From NCBI GenBank assembly GCA_004154925.1, contig QJNS01000094.1, positions 209,071-273,070 of the forward strand: 64,000 nucleotides of DNA, given 5' to 3'. Within the stretch, counting starts at the first letter, position 1. Every line of letters starts with the position of its first letter. Below, piece by piece: positions 13,692 through 26,129 of the stretch. This DNA is from Monosporascus cannonballus. Its lineage: Eukaryota > Ascomycota > Sordariomycetes > Xylariales. The notes below the pieces were generated by a model that saw only the letters and a program-made list of their open reading frames with translations, had not been told where the DNA came from and searched no databases. The position numbers and the translations under genes are program-made.

Positions 13692-15029
13692 ATCGGATTA
13701 AATTACAAATTATTTAACGTATTTAAAACTTAAACGAATAAACAAATAAAATTATTAAGTTAAAATATTTCTAATCCTATAATTAATTTATAATATTAAT
13801 TATTATAAAAGTATTAAAATAATACTTATGAATGTAAAATTTGGTTTTATTCCGAATATTTATTAAAAAAATATATAATAATATTTTAATTAATATCAAA
13901 ATAGTTTTTACGTTAAAATAATTACGATAATTATATCAAAAAATAAAATTAAAATTAAAATTCGTACGAAATCAAATAAGTAAATATTATAATCAAAAAA
14001 GATTAAAAAAATTAATTTTCGAAAAAAGAAAAATAATTTTCCTCGTTATCAAAAATATTCAATTAAAATAGCCTAATAAAATTCTTAATTTCAAATATAT
14101 CGGTCTATATAAAATCGCAAAAGAATCTTCAAAAATAATTACAAATTAAAGTCTTTATTAAAAATTAAATTCTATTTAATTTTTTACATTTTTTATTCGA
14201 ACTAATAATAAATATAACTAATATATATACGGCGTAATAAAATATAAAGGTGGAAAACGAATAAGTATAAAAGGTGGAGAAAATTTTCGATATACGGAAA
14301 TAAAACGGATTTATCTAATATTTAATTAAGTAAAAAAAATATCCGGATTCCAAAAATATCTGAGAATCCGCCAAAAATCTTATCAACGCCCAGCGCCTAT
14401 TAAAAAACTTTTATTAATAATAATAAGTACGTTTTAATTAATAGCCGATTAATTAATAACCGAGATATCGGATTAGTTGGCCGCGGCTTACGTTAACGTA
14501 ATAGCCGTAACGGCGGTCTTTAATTATTATTATGCTTTTTTTAAACGTTCGAATTTTTTATAACTTTTATACCTTTAATATTTCGACAAAATATTTCGAC
14601 ATTACGATAACGGAATAACCGCTTTTATTTTTATAAACGGTCCAACTTATTAGCAACCGTTCGTAATATTTTACGAACCTATTTCTTTTTACGTTTTAAA
14701 TAATTTTCTTTATCTAGAAATTTTTGATATTTAATTTTTAAAATATTAAAAATATTATAAAAATTACCATAATAAATACAATGTATATATTTTAAGGAAT
14801 TTTAAATAACCTTATATTCCGCATACTTTTTGATAACGAAAATAAAAAAAACTACTTTAAAACCAAAACGTTTTATACGTTTTAAAGAAATAAAAATATT
14901 AATATATTTACGAAAATAAAAATTTTTAATGTAACCCGACATAACGAATATAAAAAAAAGTTACGTACCGGGACTAATAAACAAATAATTTGATCTTTAA
15001 AAACAAAAATCCTGGAAAAGGGAAGATTA

Positions 15030-15424
15030 TATTATAACCTAACGGTCTTAGTTTTCTCAGAAACGGTCGAGCCCACGAAAAAGATAAAACCCGACCGCCG
15101 TCAAGATATTATGTAACCAGTTTAAAGGTTTTAAGGTGCCAAGCATCTTAAGCCCTTTATGCCGGCGAAAAAGTTTAAAAAGTTTAACGGGCTTAAGAGT
15201 TTAAGCCGTTTAAATATTTTAAGCTAGAACGAAAATATATACGTTTATTATTTTTATAATTTAAATAATTTTAATTTGCAATAATAATACGTTACCTAAG
15301 GTATTTTTGGTATTACGAAACGTAATACGTTACTTTATTTATTACTTAGTTTTCTACGATATTCCTGCCAATATAAACCCGTACGACTAAGGTTTAATAG
15401 TTTGTTAAACTCTAAGCCGTTACA
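15030..15424 (+). repeat. 3' LTR of Gypsy A2
   Basis: 395 bp, TATTATAACCTAACGG to GCCGTTACA, homologous to the A1 and A4 LTRs. It marks the end of the left AT-rich block. The expected duplicated target would be TAAAT (15,425-15,429) but its partner is outside the window. Confidence 0.8.
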
Positions 15425-15640
15425 TAAATATAAAAAGAGATTATATAAAATATGAAAATAATTATCTTATTAAAAATAGGCTTTAGGGAGCCATAGCTAT
15501 CAAGTTCTTTATATATAGTGAGCGCGCCGGAACAAGGTTTTTCCGGGGTGCTGTGGAGCTTGATGACTAACACAGATATCTCTATTCCACGACAAAATTG
15601 GTCAGCTTGTCCGCAAATAGAGCTCCTTGTTCACCTACAC

Positions 15641-15846
15641 TCAGCCTGCACTCTGGCATTGAGGCCCAAAGGCAACCCAGCCATCATTGGCAGTACACTG
15701 GTAGGTTTGACTGCTGGAGCAAACTGTCTGGCCAACATTACTAGACGAACAAATCTGCTGTCTTTTCTCGAGAGCACCGAGACTGGTGATGCCGACACCA
15801 GATGGGTGCTGAGCGCAATGGTTAAGAAAATGTCGAGGAGCTGCAT
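15641..15846 (-). pseudogene. Small secreted cysteine-rich protein, frameshifted (effector-like)
   Basis: Reading from the ATG at 15,846, the first 19 or so residues form a signal peptide: MQLLDIFLTIAL, then a cleavable LVSA-SPV end. In the next frame, immediately after, come a Kex2-type site (LEKR) and a short tail with four cysteines, ending at the TGA at 15,641-15,643. The two halves are separated by what looks like a duplicated TC dinucleotide in CTCTCGAG (about 15,767-15,774): a +2 frameshift. Signal peptide, short pro-region ending in KR and a compact Cys-rich product are the layout of many fungal secreted effectors or antifungal-type peptides. I do not recognise the family. An intron is unlikely because no room for one exists. 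The gene is first in the GC-balanced island, close to the transposon block, a common effector setting. Sequencing error at the TC repeat is the alternative. Confidence 0.5.
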
Positions 15847-17850
15847 GTTTAGGGAGTTTGGTTGTTGGAGTCGTATTGAGGTTTAGATGATCAGATGTCC
15901 GATGGTGAGAGGCCGCGTCCAGAAACCGTCGTTGGAGGGGATTATCCTTCATCTTAAGTACTTTTCTATCCGTTGCAGTGCTACTGGGCATGGTTCCAGT
16001 GCTACGTGAGACAGAGTACAGCTCAAGGCCGCAACACGCTACGGCCATACCTGGACCATGAAGTATTTAGATTTCGATCGTCATAGTAGCCGGAAGTGTC
16101 GGTCGGCCTCTCTTGAAGGGCTTTTCTCCATTGGAGCCCAGGAAGAGTTAGATGAGCCGCTAAAACGCCGATCGTGTCATTTACAAGGTACTTAAAATCC
16201 AATAGTATGATTTGAAGTAGCCTGAAGAATGGTTATGTGTTCGGATAGAACCTCGCAAACACCTTGTGTTAGTCTTCAGCATCTGTCCCAGTATCCTACG
16301 AGAGCAACATGCTACGTCCACACCCACGGGACGAGGGATCACACCCAGGTCACAGCATGCCGGAAGTAACATTGACATAGACTGCAACTAAGGGAGCTAG
16401 CTTTCCGGCACACTTCGGGCATCACGCCTAGACGACGGGAAGTCCCAGACGCCAACCGCAGCAGTGACTCCCGTAAAAGCCACGACAAGAGTGGTCTTTG
16501 CCCGTTGGGTCATTAGTGGTGATGTAGACATCCTAGCTACCTTTGCGCTTTACTGTATTTGATGAGGTCTCAGTCGCCGGTCCGGGTTCACCCACTCTGG
16601 GGGTTCGTCCGAAACCGAATTCAAGTCGAAGCAGACGGCTTCTTAGGGTGGGGCGTCTTGCTCGTTAAAGTCCGACCTCTCCGGAGCGAATTAGTCAACA
16701 AGGTTTCTCGCAGAACCACTCAAGCTCTCGTCAAAGGCTGGATAGATAACACGTGCAGCTACAGCGTCGCCGCCGCCGCAAGCACAATATGCCCTCATTT
16801 TTAAGAGCCCAATTAGTTGCCGGTTTCGTGGCCTGTTTCGGTGCCGGTTAAAAAAGAGGGGCCTCCACGTATTTCGGCCTGCGCAGGCCTCGCACGTCCC
16901 ATACCTTCTGGACCCCTTTCTTTTAAGGTTGACGGTTAGCCAGGCCGACGACGGGCAGCTAGGTCGACGATAAGGCCAGTGAGGTCAGGTTAGGTTAGTT
17001 AGGTAGGTTGCATGGTTGCCTTTACCTTTACTTTCCCATTTTGATCGTCTCATCCTATTCCAACTCCCATTCCAACATAATATTTCGTCTCTATATCTTC
17101 TCCAAATATCTCCCTTCATCCCCTGCCTTTCTTTCCTGTGCCTCCAAGTAATCCGTCATTACCAACCCGCGGGGGAATGGAATCCAAAGGAATCCCGTGG
17201 TAGTAGCTACAAAAGATATTGGATGTAAATGACGACGCCAAATACTCACACCCTTAGGGTTAATGATATGTCCGCATATCCGAGACAATGAAAGCATCTC
17301 ATCCCTCAACAATGCTCTGACGCCTCGGCCAGTTATGCTATCCATTTGTACTTCTACTTATAGGTCGAGTGGCAAAACTATAGCATCAGGCGTTTTGCGG
17401 AACTATTCCATTTGGTACTCCAAAGTGCGCTTTAATGCCTGATTGGTCGGCGTTTGCGCACTTGCTGCATGAGGTAGTCTTAAGAGAATGGCTTACGGCA
17501 CCCTATCAGCAAGCTCACTTGCTATCAGCCACCCTGGCAAGGCGGCAATAAGCTGCGATCTACGTTATCGCGAGCAAGGGTCCGAACCTCTCTCAATGGA
17601 ACTCTTCAACAGGAAGTGCGTTCATGCAGGGCAGATAAAGCACTTAAAGGCACCCCTGCGAGCAAACGGTAAGCACAATTCGAGCTCCGCATCAGTGCCC
17701 TCGATCCTTTCGCTGCAGCCAAGAAATAAAATCGGGGTTATAGTGAATCAATACCTCCTGATATCATTGCGGTTGCTTGCACCTAGGTTACACTTATAAC
17801 GCCTACCGATCCCTGTACTAACATCTAGAACATCGAGTCTGCTAACAGCG
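15847..17850. other. Intergenic region upstream of the MFS gene
   Basis: About 2 kb of base-balanced sequence. Short open frames exist on both strands (for example around 16,559-16,804) but none has a family signature, consistent codon use or splice structure. A short G/T-rich stretch of AGGT-like units lies at about 16,980-17,015. No RNA gene was seen. Confidence 0.5.
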
Positions 17851-19436
17851 ATGGCACCTTCGCAGGTCCCGATCTGCCATGATGTCCCCGGAACCATACA
17901 CCTGCTTCATGGAACCGGTGATCCTACTGCGGCAGGAGGTCAGCTAGTCCTGCAACCCCGCCCGAGTAGCGATCCCGAGGATCCGCTGAACTGGACCCGG
18001 CGCCGGAAGCTGCTGGCTATCGGCATGGTGTATCTCTACGTGTTCGGCATCGGTATCGCGGCTTGCGTCCAGTACTCCGTCCTGACGAAGATCAGCGAGG
18101 GTACCGGGATCCAGGTCAGCGAGTTGAATCTGGGCACCGGTTTGATGTTTCTGTTCCTCGGCTGGGGATGTCTCATATGGCAGCCCCTTGCGCTCACGTA
18201 TGGTCGCCGTGGGGTGTACATCGCTTCGATAGTCCTCTCAATCATCCCTATGGTTTGGGCTACATATTCCTCGGGGCGGGACAGTGGTACGTCCATCGGA
18301 GTCTACTGGGGTTGTTGGCCGCCCCTGTTGAATCTCTTCCGGAGGTTTCGGTGCCGGATCTATTCTTCGCCCACGAACGAGGGAATTATATGGGGATATA
18401 TGCGTTCGTGCTCTTCGGCTCAAACTATCTTGCCCCTTTCTTCGCCGGCTTTATCAACGACAGTGCCGATTGGCGGTGGACTATGCACTTCGGGTCTCTC
18501 GTACTTGCCGCATGCGCCGTGTTGATGTTCTTCTTTATGGAGGAGACCATATACTTCCGGGATGACATCGAAAGAGAACATGTAGACGAGCAGAAACCGA
18601 CAGCCACGATCCATGAACAGCAGAGCGGCACTGCGTCACCGTCCGCTGGGCGGTCTTTGCCACCAAAAAGTTATGCTTCGGGGCTTAAGTTGTTCCGGCT
18701 GTGCGATAAAAGGCCTACTCCGAAGCAGGCGGTCCTTAAAAGCTGGCGGGCTATTGCCATCTTTGCGTTCTTCCCGACCATTGCATGGGCGGGTCTCTTG
18801 TACGGCACCAATCTGGCGTGGTACAACGTCCTCAACGCGACCATATCCCGTCTTCTAGGAGCGCATCCTTACAACTTCTCACCCAAATTGATAGGGGTGG
18901 CATACCTGTCTCCGTTCACTTTCGGAGCGATCGGCGCAGTTTGGTCTGGTCATATCTCCGATCTGACAATGATATGGTTAGTGCGGCGAAACTCCGGTAT
19001 CCGCGAACCGGAACAGCGGTTATGGGCGTTGGCCATCTCCGGGCTATTATGCTCTGCCGGCCTGGTTCTCTGGGGCGTGGGGGCAAGCAAGGGTATCCAT
19101 TTCATTGGGCTCATCATCGGTTTCGGATTCGTGGCGTTGGGCATCGTCTGCGCCGGGTCCATCGCGCTCGCCTATGCTGTCGACTGCTTCAAGGAGATTG
19201 TAGGCGAGTCCATGATTACTATCATCATCATACGCAACACCATCGGGTTCGCGTTCAATTACGCGATTGATCCGTGGATAAACACGATCGGTCTTCAGAG
19301 CTGTTTCATTTCGGCTGCGTTTATCTCTCTCATGTGTACTGGCTCGTTCATCCTAATGATTATATTTGGTAAGAAGTTGCGAAGACTGTCAGCTAGGAAA
19401 TATTGGGAATACGTCGCGGAGGACCTCGACGTATAG
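17851..19436 (+). pseudogene. MFS transporter (DHA1/HOL1-like), single-base frameshift
   Basis: Encodes a membrane transporter of the major facilitator superfamily, probably a proton antiporter at the plasma membrane; the substrate is unknown. The N-terminus has the fungal DPEDPLNW motif just before TM1. The loop after TM2 carries LTYGRRGVYI, the family's GRR signature. A central hydrophilic loop (after FFFMEETIYF) separates two six-helix halves, and the protein ends in a short cytoplasmic tail (WEYVAEDLDV). The start at 17,851 continues to about 18,275, where the frame must shift to the one that runs to the stop at 19,434-19,436. The natural join is a missing G in the GGGG run at 18,273-18,276, between WATYSSG and GQWYVHR. 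There are no introns. Length after correcting the shift would be about 528 residues, normal for the family. It is either a recent loss-of-function allele or a base-calling error. It lies convergent to the Zn2Cys6 gene. Confidence 0.8.
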
Positions 19437-20714
19437 ACAGGATAACGCATACCTGACGATGGGGAGATAGGGGCGAAATTAACTATGGGGAATTGGACGT
19501 GGGTGCAAAAAAGGGAAAGTTTAAGGGAGATCCGGAGCGCACTAACCCCGGTTTCTATATCTATCGTCACCGCTGAAAACAACGCGAAGGCATCTTACGT
19601 CATCCTATAGCGATTTTTCATGAACTTGGTGGTCTACATAAGACTGCTTCGCATTCAATTTCCCAATCGAACATGCATAGTGGATACTTGTATGCAGGTA
19701 TTACCGTCATCGTGTTGGACGGGAGTCGTATTTAAGCTACTACCCCTTTTCGAAGATCCTGGTCAGTAAAATGGTAGCCTGGCCAACGACGTATTGTAGA
19801 AGTAGGAACATGTTGCCGTAATAAAAGTCAATCATATAAATGAGGTCAGATGTCACATAATAGTGCCTGGCTGACAAATCCGACCAAGATAGTGCTATTC
19901 TCGGATGGCACCCATCCGTGCTAACATAACAACAGGTTATAGCAATTTGACTCCGTCTTCTAGCCATGAATGTTCGACTCCCGAGACAGATGTAGCATCC
20001 CAGATGGACATCTTCTGATCTTCATCGCTGCGTATCATGGTTGCGAGTAGGTCGTCTGGCAGGTCCTTGGTAGATAGCAAGCTCCGCGAGAGCCTAAACT
20101 TTCTCGAGACTACTTGAAAACAACGAACATTAGTGTCTCCTTGATAATGAGTGGGAAGTCTTCATTAATGAATTTATCGCAAAAATATCTATGACCTACC
20201 ATTATAATCCTATCGTTAGAAACTCTTAGACATATCACCTTCGAACCCCCAATAAATACGCATAAAACACGGTAACAATCAAAAGGCCAGTCCGCCCGAG
20301 TACACTGCTTCTAATGTACTCAAAATAAGTATAGACGGTCGCGAATGGTAGGCGATGCATTCAACTCACCATTCATTACCACCCAAGGAGTCTTGAAGCC
20401 TTGAGATGCCACCTGGGCTCTAGATGAGGGTTTGACTGGCGCTCCTTTTTGGCAATAGCACCAAGTGGCTCGTTATGTTATACGCTTTTCGTCTGACAAG
20501 CCAGCGTCGACAGCAGCCAAGCAATGTGGAAAGCTTTCCTGTGGAGCGATGGAGCCGACATCTCGATCTAGGAGTTTCTTTCGTGTATGGATGGACGACG
20601 ACCGCGATGCACGGGAAAGCTCGGCCACCGCGGCAGCAAGGCTAAGATAATGACAGGCCTATTGGGGCCCCAGAATTAAAGTGGAGTTCAGGTAGAGGAG
20701 ATATCTCAAACTGA
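19437..20714. other. Convergent intergenic region
   Basis: 1.3 kb between the 3' ends of the MFS gene and the transcription factor gene. No coding signal beyond short random frames. Base composition becomes somewhat AT-richer around 20,100-20,330. No repeats or RNA genes seen. Confidence 0.5.
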
Positions 20715-22530
20715 TCATGCGAACGATATCCAGATGCCGCGTTCTTGCATCACCCTGCATATGGCCCAAGGGCTGCGTTCGGACAGGGGTAACGCCCAGA
20801 CGAGTTCCAGGAGTTCAGAAGTAGCCTTGATGTTACCAAGACGGAGCGTGCGAAACATGATTTCTAAACGATTCCGCAATTCGTCTTGCTGAGACTGGTC
20901 GGTGGTGCAGGATCCGATGACCGCTATCGCCCAGCCGATACTGGTGTTAACCCGACTTTCGGGCGGCAACAGACCAAGATAAAAGAAGGTCTGGTCGAGC
21001 GAGTTATTGATATAGGCCCTGTGCAACCCCTTGGATGACTGATGGCCAGCGAGACACGTAAGGAGGTAAAGGTGAAGGGCGTGCTGATGAACGTAACCAC
21101 AGATCTCCACGTCGCGGTTTGGAGGTGCAGAGGGGACGAAGGCGAGAATTTGTGCCTGCAGTGTCAAGAATGTTGCGAAATCGTCAGCCGTGGGGAACGG
21201 CGGCTCTATATCTGCCGTCATTGACCGTCGACCCAGCTCAAAAATGCGTGGTATCAACAAGAGCAGTGGAAGCCAGCACCCGCAGAGGGGCCCCACGTAG
21301 CCTCTATTGGCTAACTGCTGTGCCTCGTATTCCAACTCAGGTTTGATGAATGGTGATTCTTGAATGGTTGGAACGACCGAGATCATACTCGTCGAGGCCG
21401 TATAGATGTAATATTCAAGGATGAAAGCCTTGAGATCGTCGCGTATCGCAAACTTGGAGTTGATTACGAGTTCCACCAGAAGCGGACCAGTCGCATTCAG
21501 GTGATTGAAAATGACGCCTTGCTTATCTCCTTTGGTGGTCTACGACAGACAGTCAGTTCATGAACTGGAATATCGAAAGAACTAAAACAAAAGGAGTAGG
21601 CGAGGGTAGGGATTTACTAACCTCTGTGAAACACATGATGAGGGCCCCCATGGCTACCCAAAGGGGACTCGACTCGTAGCCGTTGACATACTCATCAATT
21701 GCCTGTTGGAAAAGCCGGAGAGACATGATGTAATCCTTCTGGGCCAGACGATTCGAATCGATCTCACTTATAGCACGATGGGAGGCACTTTGCGACAGGA
21801 GTAGGCGAAGTATGAAATGATTGGAATATGACAGCGGAATGAGCTGCGAAATGAACGGATTGTACTCTGTTGACCCATTGAACATGCTGGAAGCCGTGCG
21901 TGAGAGATAGTAACTCAACAGGTTCAACGAACGATCATCCAAGCCAGGGAACACAGAGAGACTTTGTATTATGGCGTCAGTCCCCCATTGCTGTGGGTAT
22001 GCAGTTGGTTGAGACCGCTCTGGCACCTCGTAAGGGCTAGAAGTTGAGCTATCAGGCTCTTCCTTCAAGTCTGTCATGTCAAAGCCATCTTGAAGCATGT
22101 CGGCCTTTGTGCTGGACCATGTAACACTCCCAGCCTTGTGGCCAGATGAAAATGAGTTTGAGGAGCCCGCGCCATCGGTAGTTCTGGATGGTGAATCCAA
22201 CAAGGGCGAGAACAAGGACACGCCGGAAGACGACACGGGAACTACAACGCCATTTGGCGCGTCCGAAGCAGACGCCGCTGTCTTAGACTTGGATAGTTGA
22301 GGATCGTACGTCCTGTAACGGTATGGCGAGGCGACACCCGAGGCGCTCGGTTGCACATGGTCCTGATCTGAGGTGCCCCAGCGGCAAGCTAGTTTATTGC
22401 GCTTACAACCGGAACAGAGGGGCTTGGATTCGTCACATTTCTTCTTTCGAGCGCGGCAAGTCAAGCAACCGGTGCGAACTCTTAGGATAGGCCCACGTTT
22501 CTTGATGTTCTGCCGCGGTCGCGCGAGCAT
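20715..22530 (-). CDS. Zn2Cys6 (Gal4-type) fungal transcription factor
   Basis: Nuclear DNA-binding regulator. Near the N-terminus the binuclear zinc cluster reads GCLTCRARKKKCDE, then C-x2-C and a last Cys (spacing C-x2-C-x6-C-x6-C-x2-C-x6-C), preceded by basic residues. A Ser/Thr/Pro-rich linker follows, then a long helical region of the fungal-specific type (…GLDDRSLNLLSYYL… with SHRAISEID). Two exons are supported: 22,530-21,622 and 21,539-20,715, joined by an 82-nt intron with donor GTTAGT and acceptor GTAG; joining keeps the frame (CFTE to TTKGDKQG). The start at 22,530 (MLARPRQ) gives about 577 residues. An upstream in-frame ATG at 22,581 would add 17 hydrophobic residues, which looks less likely. 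The target genes are unknown. The neighbouring MFS gene may be one, by proximity only. Confidence 0.85.
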
Positions 22531-22581
22531 GCTGGGGAACGGAACTAATATAGTAAAACTAATACTATACGGGGTACACAA

Positions 22582-25198
22582 GGAGAAATCGGAGTTAGAA
22601 GGTTGACTAATGTTGGCCGTGGATGGGGTCAGAGTCCGGGAGCGGGGTATTCGAGGATGTTAAGTAAGCTGGGAATAGGAGATATGTACCTATAATTAGA
22701 TAAGACGGGAGGGTCAGATCATAGATTACAGCCACAGTCAAGACTCTTGTAGGATCTGCAGCGGCTCGGTCTTTTATTCGTTGTTATTCTCCTGCATAAT
22801 GTTATATACAAGCTAAAGGTAGGTTTCAACGCTGTATGGGGCCTTTTCATATGAATGCGTAGTTCGACCAAGCTGATTGAAGCAGGTTAGGGTCACCTGT
22901 GATTCCAACATATCATTGGACGAATCAGCAAGGGCGAAATTAGAATGCCATAAAGCGAATGGTAGAGGGCAGGCCTAAATTCCAAACTCTTCTCCTCATT
23001 GCCCCAGCCCGGCAGAACCATGCCTCAGACCCCACCCCGCCCCCCTATCCCATATACACTCCATCTCGTAAGCCACTGAATAGCTAGAGAAGGCAATCGC
23101 GTGCTTTGATGACCGACGCCAATGGAAAGCTCTTTATCAATGATCAATGCCCAATCCGTATCCAATTCCCCCCTTGATTGCTCGAGTTCTTGCTCTTTCT
23201 CGGCCAGGTCCCGAGCTCCCCTTCTCCCGAGCTTTCTCTTCCTTAACAGTTGGTTCGGGTCCCGCGCGAGAAAATAGTTCGTGAAATATCGGTGGGAGTC
23301 CGTCCTCTGAAGTCCGGAATAGTTCTAGGTTGTCTGTGAATACGCAACGGACCGCACGTTGAGCATAAAGGTCCTAGTCAACAGGTGGTTCGGATTCGCT
23401 GACCTGCAGTAGCTCGCTAGCAAGCCTAGAGACGCGTCGGTTTATCTTAACCGAATTAGGCCGGAGGGGAAATGTGTGCGTACATATCATCGGAAATTGA
23501 GCACACTACAGCGTTGATGATTGTGGCTTGCTGGGCTTAGTCGAGGCCAACCCATGCTGTTCCTTTGAGCATATCTATGGCCAGTTTTGTCACAGCCGAC
23601 ATGTGGTGTTCGAACGATTTGTGGTAGGATCACATCGGTTCCGATCCATCTTAATTAAGCATTGTGCCTGGTCTAAATATCATGTCTTCGACCCCCTTGA
23701 ACACGTCTCCTGCCTCAGGATTTTCGTATTGTCACACTTACTAAGGAGCAGATACACAGCTCTTGAAGGTATATTGACTTGTAGGAAGCTAGGAAGTGGT
23801 GATCCCACTTGGTGTGGGTGATCCACTGATATAGGGCTTCGGAATGGAACAACAATCACCCGAAGACCCCAGCTAGGGGTGCCCTTTTCCATGACACGTA
23901 TTGGGGTGCCGTGTTTGGATTCGATACCGTGACTGGACTGGATATTGTACCTGGGTTGGTTTCGTGTGCTGACTAGACATTGTTGCGGGATATCTCTTCT
24001 TCTATTTGGTATCTGCCAGAAACATGCTATGAATAAGGCTGCTGAAGCAAAAGCCGATGTCTGAACCGAAGAGGATACAGAGATGTATGATTGTTGTCCT
24101 GTCTTTTTTTTTACCCAAGAGACGTCAACAAGCTTTATGTCTGGGGTGTTCACGCGAAGAAGGCCCCTTCCAACTATTGTCATTATTTCTGGTGGAAGTA
24201 GCGGCCCATTAATGTGAATGGTAACTTCAAAGTCTCAGCAGGCGTAGTCCGTATCGAACTTAAACTTATACAGATATTCAGCAAGTGATATGGAACTGTT
24301 CATAACACAGGCAAAACCATCGAATATGAACGATCTCCCTTAAATAACTTTACTATATTCATATTATTAGCACATTCCAGCATTGATTCTCAAAAGACGG
24401 AATGGGTCACCGGGTTTGTTATTTAAACAGAGTAAGGAGCCCCTTTCTGAGTTGGAATTGGACTTTAAAAGCCGATGGCTAAGCAGTACGGAAGACTCTG
24501 TAAATCCTGTCCACCACATTGATCTGATTAGCATGAGTCGGGGCCGCATTCAGGAAACATGCTAGCCAAGCATAGATCGACCGGCGTGAACGGAAAGAAG
24601 ATTTCAGTGGCGGATTAGGTAGCATCAAAGGGAGGAGCCTGCTAACCATGAATCCACCTACGCCCATGATGACAGATTTACAAACGTTAAGGGGAGGATT
24701 CAGGGGGGTAAAAGGTTTAGCGGAGGATGAATGCACCTACGGGCATGGAAGGCAGATTGCAGGCCCCGTTCAGACATCAAAGGACCGGGATTCAGGAATA
24801 TGAAGAGATCGGTACAGGACGAATCCACTTGTGTACCTGGAAGGGGTTTAGAGGGCATCACGGGCGTTGGTGGAATATGTATCCACCTATGTGCATGGAT
24901 GCCAGGCGTATAAACATCAGCTTGGGCAAGGCGTATTTAGGAGGCCTGAAGGATTGGCATGAAAGGAGTCGGCAGGTCTGCCTGCCAGTACGCGGTCAAT
25001 TGTTCCTTTACTCGGACCTTCCTGAAAGCTGTACGTGGGATAGCACGGGATTAAGGCGTAGGTTGAGGGGGTTTGGGTACCATAGAGGTCTTGGGCTGAG
25101 TCTGCATGAAACTTCAAAACGTCCTCATTCTCAGACTCCGGTGCGAGAACCCGGGCCCTGCTGACCTGCTCTATGATATTGTATGCTTATACCATTAG
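22582..25198. other. Gene-poor intergenic region
   Basis: 2.6 kb with no gene I can support. Immediately upstream of the transcription factor (22,600-23,470) there is a C/T-rich promoter-like segment. Several 60-170-codon frames on both strands (e.g. 23,680-24,183 minus, 24,727-25,164 plus) have no motif, and they overlap each other antiparallel. A weak repeat lies at 24,640-24,905 (separate entry). Confidence 0.45.
24640..24905. repeat. Degenerate short repeat, four units
   Basis: A motif like ATGAATCCACCTACG-x-x-CATGGA recurs at about 24,648, 24,727, 24,819 and 24,877, with irregular 58-92-bp spacing and one or more mismatches each. It may be a decayed minisatellite or remnant of a low-complexity coding repeat. 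Confidence 0.35.
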
Positions 25199-25907
25199 TT
25201 ACCCACAATTGTTGCTTGAATCCCACACGTCATTGCCCGTCTCTGGTGAAATCCTCACGACCCATTCCCTCCCCCCTTCTTCCCTGCCTCGAGGCAGACC
25301 CCCAAACATCTCCACTGCATTAATCTCCATCCTTGAAGCCAACTTCAGCTTGTGACAGTCAATAGGGATATTGAGAGGCAGAGCGGGAGCCGTTGATGTA
25401 TCGCACAAATGAGACAGAACTTCCCTCAGCTCGGTCTTGTATGGGACTTGGCACCCATTTGCCACAGAATGCGGTCTTCGGGATCCATGCAGCTCCTCGC
25501 TTTGGACATCACATTGAACGACTGCACCACGGCCTTTACCGGCTGGATGAACATCTATTAAGCCCCATATGCAACAACCTTCTCTAGTAGCCATTATTCC
25601 CTCGATATGTTCTGAGACCTTCTTTCCCGGCTTTAGGCGTTAGCGGTGATTCTTGCTGGCTGGATGGTGAAAGATATCCTCCGGGATGTTCTGGGTTAGA
25701 GAGCTCCGGAGGAATTCGATACACGCCGGTGTGGAATATTCCGTGAGCACGAACAGCCTCCAGAGATCCTCTAAAGACACCCGGCCACGGCCCCTCTAGT
25801 AACTGAACAGTGTCGTAATCGGCGTAAAAATAAGCCAACTGGCGACGACTCCTTCCTTCGCATCTCTTCTCTGACTTATTGGCTGGTAGAGCAAGTTCTG
25901 CGCACAA
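25199..25907 (-). pseudogene. Possible decayed gene of unknown function
   Basis: Two abutting minus-strand frames (25,584-25,907 and 25,199-25,594) look more protein-like than their surroundings. The first contains LAYFYADYDTVQLLEGPWP and a PEHPGGYLSP segment. The second has EVLSHLCDT and EGGREWVVRISPETG. They are in different frames, overlap by 11 bases and show no clear intron, so this may be a frameshifted relic of a hypothetical gene. I do not recognise a family. It lies downstream of the broken NLR on the same strand and could also be unrelated. Confidence 0.3.
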
Positions 25908-26129
25908 ACTAAAGAGTATTATCGCTGCACCAACACATTTCGGCCCGGGTCAAGGTTATTAGGATATCTTAGCGGTAACCGCTTGTCACGTGCCAAGGTG
26001 GAATATTCTAAAACGGGGCCTATACAGGGGTTGTAGGTGTATATACAGGGCCCTTTTCTTCCCGTATATTGGGAGAGACAGGCGTTACTGGTCTAATCGA
26101 CTGCTACCTACCTGACTGCTTCCTGCCTT

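Larger units (their letters stand above)
2640..15424 (+). mobile_element. Gypsy A2, interrupted by elements A1 and C
   Basis: A second A-family Gypsy copy. Its gag starts at 2,640, matching internal position about 47,111 of copy A4, so its 5' LTR and first several hundred bases lie left of A1. It is interrupted by element C (3,447-10,368) and resumes at 10,374. The resumed part holds protease/RT (RT motif around 12,200-12,255, catalytic box read as YLGDILIFF), RNase H (about 12,750-12,950), integrase (13,434-13,691) and the 3' LTR. The 2,640-3,446 part is less degraded than the other copies: codons at 3,118-3,162 still show three of the four CCHC zinc-knuckle ligands, with the last Cys changed to Tyr. 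No frame is intact. Confidence 0.82.

Noticed and set aside
16559..16804. 81-codon plus-strand frame as a gene
   Set aside because: No motif, no signal peptide, no support from codon pattern or splice sites.
24727..25164. 145-codon plus-strand frame
   Set aside because: It overlaps a degenerate repeat and several antisense frames. Composition is not protein-like and there is no family signature.
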